From assembly GCA_965221835.1 (NCBI GenBank), contig OZ244916.1:1302001-1366000 (forward strand): a stretch of 64,000 nt of DNA. Reading direction: 5' to 3'. The notes under the pieces are model-generated. The model saw only the letters and a list, made by a program, of their open reading frames with translations, was not told the DNA's origin and made no database searches. Every line of letters begins with the position of its first letter. The stretch's first letter is position 1. This stretch comes from Persebacter sp965221835 (GTDB taxonomy: Bacteria > Pseudomonadota > Gammaproteobacteria > Tethybacterales > Persebacteraceae). This document shows, piece after piece, positions 1 through 9,004 of the stretch. The position numbers and the translations under genes are program-made.

Positions 1-1341
1 TGGTATGCGTCTTTGGGCGGCGGACGCAACAACGCCGCCGCGGTTTTGCCGCTGGCAGGATTGGCGTTGCTTGTCGCCGGTTCGGCGGGCGCGTTTTGCG
101 GTGGACTCATTCGCGCGGCAGTCAGCCGTCAACGCGAATATTTGGCGGACGCCGCCGCGGTACAATACACCCGCAACCCGCGCGGAATCGGCGGCGCATT
201 GCAAAAAATCGGACTTAAATACGGATTGCTCAAAAATCCGAACGCGGCGGAATGTGCGCATTTATTTTTCGCCTCTGGCGTTTCCGCGAGTTTTGCAAAT
301 ATGTTCGCTTCGCATCCGCCGATAGAAAAAAGAATTAAACGAATTCTGCCCGATTGGGAGGGCGACTCTTTTGCGGCAGCGAAACCCGCAGCGAAATCCG
401 GTTCCGATTCCGCCGCCGCCGTTTCGGGATTCGCCGCCGCCGCCGCACATTCGCCGCCTGCACAACAAACGGATTCGTACACAAAACCGGCGGAGGCGGA
501 GGCGGAACTCCCCGATTTGTTCGCCGCATTGTTCGGCGAAAAAGAACCCGCCCGCAATATCGTTGAACGCGCCGGTGTTTGCGCGAATCAATTAACCGCG
601 CGCAAACTGCTGGACGCATTGCCGCCGTCTTTGCGACAAGCGACCGCCGATTCGTATTCGGCACGCGCTTTGGTTTATGCGTTGTTGTTGGAACGCGGCG
701 ACGACAGCATTCGCCGTGCGCAGTGCGATTATTTGCGCGCAAATGCCGACAACGGCGTTTATGATTTGACGATGCTTATCGCACCGGATGCAGATTTGTT
801 GCCGCGTCCGGCGCGATTGCCGATTTTGTTGCGAAGTTTGCCGGCGTTGCGAATGATGTCGCCCGCGCAATATGCGATGTTTAAGAAAAATGTCGGCGCG
901 CTTATTTCCATTGACGAAAAAATTACCGTTTTTGAATGGAGTATAGAAGCGGCGTTGGAGCATTATCTGGAATCGCATTTCGGCGATGCAAACCGCGCAC
1001 CCGCCCCCGCCGTGCGCGATGCGTTGTCGCGCGCCTTGTCCGTTGCGGCACTCGCCGGGCATCCCGACAATGCGGCGGAAGTTTTTGCCGCACAAACCGC
1101 GAATATAAATCCGCGCCCCTTCTACATTCCCGACGGTTTTTCGCCGCCGGAAATGACCGCGGCGTTGCGCCGTCTGGACGGATTGCCGCCCGCACAAAAA
1201 CGCGCGTTTCTTTGCGCCGCCGCCGACATTGTCGCGCACGACGGCGCGATTAATGCGGACGAAGGCGCGTTGTTGCGCGCATTTGCCGCAGTGCTGGACT
1301 GCCCCGTCCCGCCGTTTTTCGCAAACGAAACCGCGCAATAA
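1..1341 (+). CDS. M48-family zinc metalloprotease, C-terminal part (5' end outside window)
   Basis: The frame is open from the first base, so the start codon and the HEXXH helix lie upstream. The visible part begins with a hydrophobic segment (LPLAGLALLVAGSAGAF) followed by QREYLADAAAVQYTRNP, the M48 block whose Glu is the third zinc ligand, and later SHPPIEKRIKRI, typical of HtpX/Ste24-like membrane proteases. An Ala/Ser-rich linker then leads into a soluble extension of about 280 residues. Its end (IVAHDGAINADEGALLRAF) resembles a TerB-like helical domain, as I recall for some long proteobacterial M48 proteins. Inferred role: membrane protein quality control or processing. The family call is firm; the function of the extension is not known. 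Confidence 0.8.
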   Translation, partial: WYASLGGGRNNAAAVLPLAGLALLVAGSAGAFCGGLIRAAVSRQREYLADAAAVQYTRNPRGIGGALQKIGLKYGLLKNPNAAECAHLFFASGVSASFANMFASHPPIEKRIKRILPDWEGDSFAAAKPAAKSGSDSAAAVSGFAAAAAHSPPAQQTDSYTKPAEAEAELPDLFAALFGEKEPARNIVERAGVCANQLTARKLLDALPPSLRQATADSYSARALVYALLLERGDDSIRRAQCDYLRANADNGVYDLTMLIAPDADLLPRPARLPILLRSLPALRMMSPAQYAMFKKNVGALISIDEKITVFEWSIEAALEHYLESHFGDANRAPAPAVRDALSRALSVAALAGHPDNAAEVFAAQTANINPRPFYIPDGFSPPEMTAALRRLDGLPPAQKRAFLCAAADIVAHDGAINADEGALLRAFAAVLDCPVPPFFANETAQ

Positions 1342-1344
1342 AAA

Positions 1345-2150
1345 CCCTCGCCGCAATTTCCACAATTTCCGCAATTTTCGCGATTTTCGTTATTTCAATT
1401 ATTTTCGCCATTTTCGTAATTTCCCGTTTTTCGGCAAAATTCTTCCGCATTCGGGAAGCGGAAAAGGCGCGTTATTTCGCCATTGCGCGAAGATGCAATT
1501 CCCGCCATTGCGCGAAAATGCAATTTAAATTATTCTCCGCCATTTTCGTAATTTCCCGTTTTTCGGCGGAATTCTTCCGCATTCGGGCGGACGAAAAAAG
1601 GCGCGTTATTTCGGCGTTGCGCGAAGATGCAATTCCCGCCATTGCGCGAAAATGTAATTTCAATTATTCTCCGCAATTTCCACAATTTCCGCAATTTTCG
1701 CGATTTTCGTTATTTTAATTATTTTCGCCATTTCCGTAATTTCCCGTTTTTCGGCGGAATTCTTTCGCATTCGGGCGGCGGAAAAGGCGCGTTATTTCGG
1801 CGTTGCGCGAAGATGCAATTCCCGCCATTGCGCGAAAATGTAATTTCAATTATTCTCCGCCATTTCCGTAATTTCCCGTTTTTCGGAAAAATTCTTCCGC
1901 ATTCGGACGGGCGGAAAAGGCGCGTTATTTCGGCATTGCGCGAAGATGCAATTCCCGCCATTGCGCGAAAATGTATTTTAAATTATTCTCCGCCATTTCC
2001 GCAATTTTCGCAATTTTCGCGATTTTCGTTATTTTAATTATTTTCGCCATTTCCGTAATTTCCCGTTTTTCGGCGGAATTCTTCCGCATTCGGGCAGCGG
2101 AAAAGACGCGTTATTTCGGCGTTGCGCGAAGATGCAATTCCCGCCATTGC
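1345..2150. repeat. Composite tandem repeat containing copies of the aspS 3' end
   Basis: This 770-bp stretch between the M48 gene and aspS holds no credible gene. A core starting GCGCGTTATTTCG and running into GATGCAATTCCCGCCATTG recurs at 1467, 1601, 1787, 1920 and 2106. Spacings alternate 134, 186, 133 and 186 bp, so the higher-order unit is about 320 bp, present roughly 2.4 times. The long spacer carries about 52 extra AT-rich bases built of CAATTTCC/CAATTTTCG-like words. The last core is the actual 3' end of aspS, encoding QWRELHLRATPK and the stop. The others therefore look like duplications of that gene tail with its downstream flank. Confidence 0.85.
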
Positions 2151-3865
2151 GCGGGAGTGATGTCGCCGGGGGCGGCGGTTAGCATACATTGCCCCCGTTG
2201 CGTTTTAGGAAATGCGATAACATCGCGAATGCTGTCTTCGCCGCAGGCAATCGCCGCCATTCGGTCCAATCCGAAAGCGATTCCGCCGTGCGGCGGTGCG
2301 CCCGATTCTAATGCCGCCAGCAAAAAACCGAACTTTGCGCGCGCCGCCGATTCGTCCATTCCCAACGCCGCCAACATTTTTAATTGCAAATCGGCGCGGT
2401 GAATGCGAATGCTGCCGCCGCCGATTTCCGCGCCGTTCAATACCAAATCGTAGGCGCGGGCGAACGCCGCCGCCGGATTGTCCGGCAAATGCGCCTCGTC
2501 CGCCGGGCGAGGCGCGGTAAACGGATGATGACGCGCATTCCAAACGCCGTTGTCGTGGTCGCGCTCAAACAGCGGAAAATCGGTAATCCACAACGGGCGC
2601 CATTCCTGCGTCAGTAAATTCGCATCCCGCGCGAGTTTGTCGCGCAACGCCGCCAGCGATGCGCAGACAATGTCTTCGCGCCCCGCCCCGAAAAAAATAA
2701 TGTCGCCATCTTTCGCATTCGCCCGTTGCAAAATTTCGTCCAGCACCGTTTCCGGCAAAAACTTGACGATGGGCGAACGCAATCCTTTTGCGCCTTGCGC
2801 GCGCGATTCTACTTTGATATACGCCAGCCCCTTCGCGCCGAAACGCCCGACAAATTCGGTCAATCCGTCTATGTCGCCGCGCGACATTGCGCCGCCGCCC
2901 GGCAAAAGTAGCGCCGCTACGCGTCCGTATTTTTCCCGCGCCGGTGCGCGAAAAACCTGAAAATCGGTATCTTGTACAATGTCGCCGATTTCCGTCAATT
3001 CCAGCGGATTGCGCATATCGGGGCGGTCGCTGCCGAAACGGCGCACCGCCTCGCCGCAAGTCATGCGCGGAAAAGGCGTTTGCAGCGAAATGTCGGCGGC
3101 GGCGAACACCGCGCAAACCATTTCTTCCATTTGCGCAATCACTTCTTCTTCGTCCGTAAACGACATTTCCACATCAATTTGCGAAAACTCCGGCTGCCGG
3201 TCGGCGCGTAAATCTTCGTCACGAAAACATCGCGCGATTTGGAAATAACGCTCAAATCCCGCCGCCATCAGCATTTGCTTAAACAACTGCGGCGATTGCG
3301 GCAACGCATAAAACGCGCCCGGATGCATGCGCGACGGCACGAGAAAATCGCGCGCGCCTTCGGGAGTCGGCGGCGCCAAAAACGGCGTTTCCACTTCGGT
3401 AAAATCGCGCGCCGAAAGCCATTCGCGCGCCGCCCGCGCCATCCGATGACGGCGGCGCAAGTTATCTTGCATTCGCGCACCGCGCAAATCGGCGACACGA
3501 TTGCGCAACCGCACTTCTTCGGAAGCGTCTTCGGAAACAAGCGGCGCGGCGGCGGTGTTTAAGATTTCCAACGCGGAAAGATGCAATTCTACGCCGCCGG
3601 TCGCAAGCGTTTCGTTTTCGGCACCATCGGGACGCGGGCGCACAATGCCTTCGGCGCGCAACACATATTCGCCGCGCACCCGGTCGGCAACCGCAAAAAC
3701 TTCGGCGTTGTCGGGCGCGGCGACAATTTGCAAAACGCCGCCGCGGTCGCGCAAATCTATAAAAATAACGCCGCCGTGATCGCGCCGAGTCCGCGCCCAG
3801 CCGCACACGACAACCGTAGAATCCAGAAGTTTTTTGTCAATATCCCCGCAAAGATGAGTACGCAT
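2111..3865 (-). CDS. aspS: Aspartyl-tRNA synthetase
   Basis: A 584-residue class II synthetase that charges tRNA-Asp, or tRNA-Asp/Asn if it is the non-discriminating type. The N-terminal OB fold starts MRTHLCGDIDKKLLDSTVVV and includes VCGWARTRRDHGGVIFIDLR. Class II motif 2 is seen in YFQIARCFRDEDLRADRQPE and motif 3 in GIAFGLDRMAAI. The length fits the bacterial form with the inserted GAD domain. The start at 3865 lies 6 nt after a TAAAAT hexamer and shows no Shine-Dalgarno, so the mRNA may be leaderless. It sits 12 bp after trmJ on the same strand. Its last 13 codons belong to the repeat core found four more times downstream. Confidence 0.97.
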   Translation of the reverse strand: MRTHLCGDIDKKLLDSTVVVCGWARTRRDHGGVIFIDLRDRGGVLQIVAAPDNAEVFAVADRVRGEYVLRAEGIVRPRPDGAENETLATGGVELHLSALEILNTAAAPLVSEDASEEVRLRNRVADLRGARMQDNLRRRHRMARAAREWLSARDFTEVETPFLAPPTPEGARDFLVPSRMHPGAFYALPQSPQLFKQMLMAAGFERYFQIARCFRDEDLRADRQPEFSQIDVEMSFTDEEEVIAQMEEMVCAVFAAADISLQTPFPRMTCGEAVRRFGSDRPDMRNPLELTEIGDIVQDTDFQVFRAPAREKYGRVAALLLPGGGAMSRGDIDGLTEFVGRFGAKGLAYIKVESRAQGAKGLRSPIVKFLPETVLDEILQRANAKDGDIIFFGAGREDIVCASLAALRDKLARDANLLTQEWRPLWITDFPLFERDHDNGVWNARHHPFTAPRPADEAHLPDNPAAAFARAYDLVLNGAEIGGGSIRIHRADLQLKMLAALGMDESAARAKFGFLLAALESGAPPHGGIAFGLDRMAAIACGEDSIRDVIAFPKTQRGQCMLTAAPGDITPAQWRELHLRATPK

Positions 3866-3871
3866 ATCCGT

Positions 3872-3877
3872 ATTTTA
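3872..3877 (-). promoter_or_regulatory. -10 hexamer (TAAAAT) directly upstream of aspS
   Basis: Exactly 6 nt separate this hexamer from the aspS ATG, so transcription would begin at or next to the start codon. It falls at the very end of trmJ, so aspS may also be read from upstream. Confidence 0.5.
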
Positions 3878-4645
3878 TCATCCCGCCGTTTTTTTGCGGG
3901 CGGCGGTCAAAATGCCGCGCAACAAGCGCACTTCGGAAGCATCCGGTTCGGCGCGCATAAACAAACGGCGCAGGCGGGCGCGCAACATTTTATTGTCGCC
4001 GCGTTTCGGCATATTAATGTCGGATAAAAATTCATCGCAATGCGCGAGTAGCATATCGGTTTGTTCTTGAGTCGGTCGTTGCCGCGCCGCACCGTTTTCG
4101 GAATCGCCGCGCCCGAGAGTCGCGCACCGCAATTCGTACGCCGCAACTTGCACCGCCTGCGCCAAATTTAGCGACCAATAATCCGCGCTGGACGGAATTC
4201 CCACCGCATAACCGGCGCGGCGCACATCTTCGTTGTCCAAACCGCTGCGTTCGCCGCCGAACAAAAATGCCGTCTCAAATCCTTTCGCCATTTTCGCCGC
4301 CGCAATCTCGCCCGCCCGGCGCACATCCACCGCGGTCGGCGAAAAATCGCGCGGGCGGGCGGTGAAAGCAAAAACATCCGCGCAATCGGCAATCGCCGAA
4401 GGCAAATCCTCGCACACTTGCGCATTTGCCAGCACATCCAAAGCGCCCGCCGCCATTGCCCGCGCGGAAGAATCTATCAGCGCGCGCGGTGCGGACAAAT
4501 ACAAGCGATTAATTCCCATCGTTTTCATCGCCCGCGCGGCGGCACCGATATTGCCCGGATGCGTTGTCTGATGCAAAATAAAACGCACATGTTGCAGCGG
4601 TGCGGCAACCGGCGCATCCGCCGTGCGCGGATGACGCGGTTTCAT
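3878..4645 (-). CDS. trmJ: tRNA (cytidine/uridine-2'-O-)-methyltransferase TrmJ-like, SpoU/TrmH family
   Basis: A 255-residue SPOUT methyltransferase expected to 2'-O-methylate position 32 of tRNAs with S-adenosylmethionine. The trefoil-knot motifs are in order: HPGNIGAAARAMKTMGI (motif 1), FLFGGERSGLDNED (motif 2) and SLNLAQAVQVAAYEL (motif 3). The C-terminal helical tail matches TrmJ better than the shorter TrmL. It lies between ilvH and aspS on the same strand. The start at 4645 has no obvious Shine-Dalgarno. TrmJ is preferred over other TrmH-family members because of length and the SLNLAQAVQ form of motif 3. Confidence 0.85.
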   Translation of the reverse strand: MKPRHPRTADAPVAAPLQHVRFILHQTTHPGNIGAAARAMKTMGINRLYLSAPRALIDSSARAMAAGALDVLANAQVCEDLPSAIADCADVFAFTARPRDFSPTAVDVRRAGEIAAAKMAKGFETAFLFGGERSGLDNEDVRRAGYAVGIPSSADYWSLNLAQAVQVAAYELRCATLGRGDSENGAARQRPTQEQTDMLLAHCDEFLSDINMPKRGDNKMLRARLRRLFMRAEPDASEVRLLRGILTAARKKTAG

Positions 4646-4707
4646 TTGCCGAAAATTGTCGCCGCAGCGAACGCGAAAACGGCGGCGCGATTCCGCATCG
4701 GCGCGGA

Positions 4708-5211
4708 TTATTTGGAGTCGTCGCGGCGCATGCCGCCTTCGCCGCGCGATATTCCCACCACGCCGGTGCGCGCGGTTTCCAAAATATTGTCGTCTCCTGC
4801 GGCGCCGAGAAAAGCATCCAGTTTGTCGCCGTCGCCTGCAACTTGCACAATGAAAGTCGTGGAAGTCACATCCACAACCGCGGCGCGAAATATACCGGCA
4901 AGGCGCACCATTTCGGCGCGCGTATCTCCTTCGGCGCGGATTTTAACTAACATCAATTCCCGTTCCACATGCCGTTCGTTGGTAATGTCGACAACTTTGA
5001 AAACTTCTATCAGTTTGTTAACCTGTTTGGTAATTTGTTCTATAACCGCATCGTCGCCGGAAGTAACGACAGTCATGCGCGACAAAGTTGCGTCTTCGGT
5101 AGGGGCGACGGTCAGCGATTCGATGTTGTAGCCGCGCGCCGAAAAAAGCCCCGCCACGCGCGACAATGCGCCCGATTCGTTTTCCATCAAAATGGAGAGA
5201 ATGCGCCGCAT
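4708..5211 (-). CDS. ilvH: Acetolactate synthase small (regulatory) subunit
   Basis: A 167-residue regulatory subunit of acetohydroxyacid synthase. The N-terminal ACT domain starts MRRILSILMENESGALSRVA and continues GYNIESLTVAPTED, the region that binds valine for feedback inhibition. A second domain follows (ERELMLVKIRAEGDTRAEM). The ATG at 5211 is two bases before the end of ilvB (stop 5213-5215), so the two are translationally coupled. An in-frame start further upstream would run deep into ilvB and lacks homology. The symbol ilvN would be equally valid. Confidence 0.95.
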   Translation of the reverse strand: MRRILSILMENESGALSRVAGLFSARGYNIESLTVAPTEDATLSRMTVVTSGDDAVIEQITKQVNKLIEVFKVVDITNERHVERELMLVKIRAEGDTRAEMVRLAGIFRAAVVDVTSTTFIVQVAGDGDKLDAFLGAAGDDNILETARTGVVGISRGEGGMRRDDSK

Positions 5212-5212
5212 T

Positions 5213-6913
5213 TTATAAATCCTCCGCCAGCACCATTTCCGAAAGTCCCTTGCCCGCCGCCACCATCGGATACACATTTTCGGACGGGTCGGTCAGCACA
5301 TCCAAAAATACGACATCGTTTTTGCGCGCAAATGCCGCCTTCATCGCCGCCTCCAACTCTTCGGGTTTTTCCACGCGCATGCCGATATGCCCGTAACTTT
5401 CGGCGAGTTTGACAAAATCGGGCAACGCATCCATATACGATTCCGAATAGCGGTTGCCGTGAAAAAATTCCTGCCACTGCCGCACCATTCCCATATAGCG
5501 ATTGTTTAAATTGATAATTTTGACGGGCAAGCGATATTGTTTGCAAGTAGACAATTCCTGCAAACACATAATGATGGACGCCTCGCCGGTGACGCAAGCG
5601 ACAGTCGCTTTCGGATATGCCGTTTGTACGCCGACCGCCGCCGGCAAACCGAATCCCATCGTGCCGAGACCGCCGGAATTGATCCAGCGGCGCGGTTTGT
5701 TAAATTTGTAATATTGCGCCGCCCACATTTGATGCTGCCCCACATCCGAAGTAACATACGCATCGCCGCGGGTGATTTTATACAGCATTTCAATAACCTG
5801 CTGCGGCTTGATAACATCGGTGCGCGTTTTATAGCGCAAACATTTTTTGGCGCGCCATTTTTCTATCGTTTTCCACCATTCATCCAGCCCTTCGGACGGC
5901 AGATATTTTCCGCACATCGCGTTCATTGATTTCAATACTTCGCCGACATCGCCGACAATCGGCACATCCACGCGCACCCGTTTAGAAATGGAAGACGGGT
6001 CTATGTCAATATGAATAATATGTCGCGCCTCGCGGGCGAAATGATCGGGGTCGCCGATAACGCGGTCGTCAAAACGCGCCCCGACCGCCAACAACACATC
6101 GCAATACTGCATCGCCATATTCGTTTCGTAAGTACCGTGCATTCCCGGCATACCGAGAAACTGCGAATCATCGGCGGGATATGCACCCAATCCCATCAGC
6201 GTATTCGTCACCGGACAGCGGAGTTTTTGGACCAACTTCGTCAACTCCGCGGAAGCGTTGCCGAGAATCACGCCGCCGCCCGAATACACCATCAGTTTGC
6301 GGGCGTTTTTAATCAGTTGCAACGCGCGTTTGATTTGTCCGACATGCCCGCGCGATACCGGATTGTACGAACGAATGCGCACCGGCGAAGAATCGGGCGC
6401 ATAATCGGCGGTGAGGGCGGTAATGTCTTTCGGAATATCCACCAACACCGGCCCGGGACGTCCGCTGGTCGCAATATAAAACGCGCGGCGAATGGCGGGC
6501 GCAATATCTTCGGTTTTGGAAACCAAAATATTATATTTTGTGCAAGGGCGCGTAATTCCCACGGTATCGGCTTCCTGAAAAGCGTCTTGCCCGATGGCAC
6601 GAGACGGCACTTGTCCGGAAATCACCACCAGCGGAATGGAATCCATATACGCTGTCGCAATTCCGGTCACGGCGTTGGTCACGCCCGGTCCGGAAGTCAC
6701 CAAACAAACGCCGGGTTTGCCGGTCGCGCGGGCATAAGCATCGGCGGCGTGTGCCGCACCTTGTTCGTGACGCACGAGAATGTGGCGCAACTTTTTTTGT
6801 TTGAAAATTTCGTCGTAAATATGCAACACCGCCCCGCCGGGATACCCGAAGATATGCTCCACTTTCATTTCCTGCAGAGTACGGATGACAATTTGCGCGC
6901 CGGTCAGATTCAT
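5213..6913 (-). CDS. ilvB: Acetolactate synthase large (catalytic) subunit
   Basis: A 566-residue ThDP-dependent enzyme that condenses pyruvate with pyruvate or 2-oxobutyrate in branched-chain amino acid synthesis. The N-terminal ThDP domain carries GYPGGAVLHIYDEI and the catalytic Glu50 in LVRHEQGAAHAADAYAR. The C-terminal ThDP/Mg motif reads TGEASI...LNNRYMGMVRQW, where relatives usually have GDG or GEG; the Asp-to-Glu change is common in beta and gamma relatives. No FAD-site damage is evident. It is the first gene of ilvB-ilvH, preceded by a TATAAT at 6959-6964 and a GC hairpin just before the start codon. It could also be named ilvI. Confidence 0.96.
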   Translation of the reverse strand: MNLTGAQIVIRTLQEMKVEHIFGYPGGAVLHIYDEIFKQKKLRHILVRHEQGAAHAADAYARATGKPGVCLVTSGPGVTNAVTGIATAYMDSIPLVVISGQVPSRAIGQDAFQEADTVGITRPCTKYNILVSKTEDIAPAIRRAFYIATSGRPGPVLVDIPKDITALTADYAPDSSPVRIRSYNPVSRGHVGQIKRALQLIKNARKLMVYSGGGVILGNASAELTKLVQKLRCPVTNTLMGLGAYPADDSQFLGMPGMHGTYETNMAMQYCDVLLAVGARFDDRVIGDPDHFAREARHIIHIDIDPSSISKRVRVDVPIVGDVGEVLKSMNAMCGKYLPSEGLDEWWKTIEKWRAKKCLRYKTRTDVIKPQQVIEMLYKITRGDAYVTSDVGQHQMWAAQYYKFNKPRRWINSGGLGTMGFGLPAAVGVQTAYPKATVACVTGEASIIMCLQELSTCKQYRLPVKIINLNNRYMGMVRQWQEFFHGNRYSESYMDALPDFVKLAESYGHIGMRVEKPEELEAAMKAAFARKNDVVFLDVLTDPSENVYPMVAAGKGLSEMVLAEDL

Positions 6914-6923
6914 AAAATTTTTG

Positions 6924-6964
6924 CCGCCCGTGCGGGGCGGTTTCGTATTAATGGTAAAATTATA
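6924..6964 (-). promoter_or_regulatory. ilvB leader: -10 element and GC hairpin before the start codon
   Basis: Read on the minus strand, TATAAT (6964-6959) is followed about 19 nt later by CCGCCC-CGCAC-GGGCGG (6940-6924), a 6-bp stem ending 10 nt before the ilvB ATG. No Shine-Dalgarno is visible. The hairpin could restrict ribosome access, but no leader peptide rich in Leu/Val/Ile codons is seen. Confidence 0.4.
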
Positions 6965-7089
6965 ACCGCAATCCGTTGTTATGGCGCACCGTCCGCGCGA
7001 TTATTTTTTTCGCATCATTCCATTTTTCCGTCTACCGTCAGTTTTTTACCCCCATTTAACGCCATTCGCCGCGAATCCGGCGCGGACAA

Positions 7090-7980
7090 ATGAATCCCGC
7101 CCGCGACAATTTACCCGCCGCGCTGGCGTTCATGTTGGGCGCAATATTGCTGATTTCGGCAATGGATGCGGTCGCCAAAATCCTCACCGAAACCGTGTCG
7201 TTGGCGGTTGTCGTCTGGGCACGATTTGCATTTCATACTTTGTGGTTGACCCCGGCGGTGCTTTTTCTCGTTTGGAAAAATCCGCACCAAAAACCGGTTC
7301 GCCGCCGCGACATTCCCGGACACGCTTTGCGGGGCGGATGCATCACGCTGGCGACGGTATTTTATTTCGCCGCCATTCGCGACAATCCAATTCCAGATGC
7401 GATTGCGGTATTTTTTGTAGAACCGGTTTTTGTTATGTTTCTGGCGGCGGCATTTTTGGGCGAAAAACTCCGCGCCCGCCGCATTGTCGCCGCAATCGTT
7501 TCGTTTGCGGGCGTCCTTGTCGTTTTGCAACCGGGCGGCGGACATTACGAACCGACAATTTTATTCGCATTGCTTGCCGGATTTTGTTTCGCCGCCTATG
7601 TCGTGGCAACGCGCCTTTTTTCAATTCGCGGTTCGGCAACTATTAATGCATGGGGGGCGGCGTTGGCGGCGACGGTGTGGACTTCGCCGGTTTTGTTTTG
7701 GCAATGGGAAACGCCGACCGGTGCGAACGGAGAATGGGAAATGCTGATTTTGCTGGGCGCATTGGCGGCGTCCGGGCATTTGCTGTTTACTTTCGCCTGC
7801 CGTTTTGCGGACGCTTCAATTGTCGGCATATTTCATTACGCGGAAATTATCGCCGCCGCCGCCATCAGTTATTTTTTGTTCGCACACATTCCAGACGGAC
7901 GAGTTTGGGCGGGATTCACCCTCATCGCCACCGCCAAAATCACCCTAACAATTTTAGAAATGCGAAAACGCACGACATAG
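7090..7980 (+). CDS. EamA/DMT-family permease
   Basis: A 296-residue inner-membrane protein with about ten hydrophobic segments arranged as two EamA repeats. The first runs from LPAALAFMLGAILLISAM to VVLQPGGG, the second from LFALLAGFCFAAYVV to the end. FFVEPVFVMFLAAAFLGEK is the characteristic end of repeat one. Members of the family export or import small metabolites; the substrate cannot be read from sequence. It is transcribed away from ilvB, with 176 bp between the two starts. A second, unrelated-looking EamA protein lies at 25839-26720. Confidence 0.88.
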   Translation: MNPARDNLPAALAFMLGAILLISAMDAVAKILTETVSLAVVVWARFAFHTLWLTPAVLFLVWKNPHQKPVRRRDIPGHALRGGCITLATVFYFAAIRDNPIPDAIAVFFVEPVFVMFLAAAFLGEKLRARRIVAAIVSFAGVLVVLQPGGGHYEPTILFALLAGFCFAAYVVATRLFSIRGSATINAWGAALAATVWTSPVLFWQWETPTGANGEWEMLILLGALAASGHLLFTFACRFADASIVGIFHYAEIIAAAAISYFLFAHIPDGRVWAGFTLIATAKITLTILEMRKRTT

Positions 7981-8063
7981 TTTTATTCCACCATTTCCAC
8001 AAAAGCGGCGGAAAAAAGAAAAATTGTTATTTCCTGCATTTTTCTAATTGTCGCCGAATTTTT

Positions 8064-8962
8064 CTACAATCCTAATCCTGCTTTTGCAAGAATTGACATG
8101 CCGGGACAATACACATTCATCAAATCAATGTGATGAGAAGACAAATTATCGCCCGCCGCAAAAACCTCGTCGCCGTCTTTTTCAAGAATCAACTTTTTGC
8201 CACGATAATCGCCATCGCCCGACCATAGCGTCAGCGTGCAATCGGCAACTTCAATAATTTGCGGGTAAGCGACAGATTTCTGTTTCGCCGCTTTTTTTCG
8301 CCGCTCCGTCACTTTTTCTGATGCTCTCGTCGCCGCTTTGTTTCGCTGCTCCGCCGCTCTTTCCTCCGCTCTTTTCGCTTCTCTTTGCGGTCTTTCTATA
8401 ATCCATTTTCTCTCCTCTTCGGGCGAACCGACAGTGAAAATAAACACAAGTCCAAAAGCAGCAACTATCACAGAAATAAAGTACCGTAATCGCGGAAAAA
8501 CCAAAACAATGATAGCCCCGAAAATTGTGAACATTGATATCATAGCAGCCACTCCAAACCAAACAACGGCAAAGTCGTCGTTTATATTTTCCTCTTGCCA
8601 TGAGGAAAAAAGAGGCACAAGCACCATGCTCGCAACCAAGATACAGAAAGCGATAAGGCGTATTTTCCGTTTCTGCTTATTGATAATTTCCTTTTGACGG
8701 CGTTTTTCCGCTTCGCGCTCCTCCGCTTCGCGGCGTTTGGATTCCGCTTCTTCCTTTTTTTCCTCTCCTCCTCTAAACGCTTTTTTTCGCGCTTTTCCTT
8801 TTGACGGCGTTTTTCCGCCTCGTGTTCCTCTTGCTCTTTTTTGAGGCGAGATTGCAACATTTCATAATCCGCATCCGTGGGCGCAGGCGCACCGCATTTC
8901 GGGCAAGTCGCCGCTTTCGTGCTGACATCGCCGCCGCATTCTTCGCATTTCATAATTGCCAT
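8064..8962 (-). CDS. Zinc-ribbon / coiled-coil / membrane protein split by a -1 frame change at an A7 run
   Basis: The frame starting at 8962 encodes a zinc ribbon (MKCEECGGDVSTKAATCPKC) and a Lys/Glu-rich coiled coil, then ends at 8582 in non-homologous-looking sequence. At the T7 run 8755-8761 (A7 on the coding strand, codons AGG AAA AAA AGG) a -1 shift gives AAG GAA GAA GCG and continues the coiled coil without a break (KEEAESKRREAEEREAEKRR). Two hydrophobic segments follow (IRLIAFCILVASMVLVPLFS and an FAVVWFGVAAMISMF-type stretch), then a charged C-terminal domain to 8064. The joined product would be about 299 residues. It may be programmed slippage, a recent mutation or a sequencing error. 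Function unknown. Confidence 0.7.
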
Positions 8963-9004
8963 TTTATTTTCTCTTTCAGATTTTGCAATTAAAAACGAAC
9001 GAAA

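Noticed and set aside
1341..2110. Small minus-strand proteins encoded by the aspS-tail repeats
   Set aside because: The frames repeat the aspS end without start signals and differ between copies by frame-breaking lengths.
6914..7089. Branched-chain amino acid attenuator before ilvB
   Set aside because: No leader peptide with runs of Leu, Ile or Val codons and no alternative stem set could be found.
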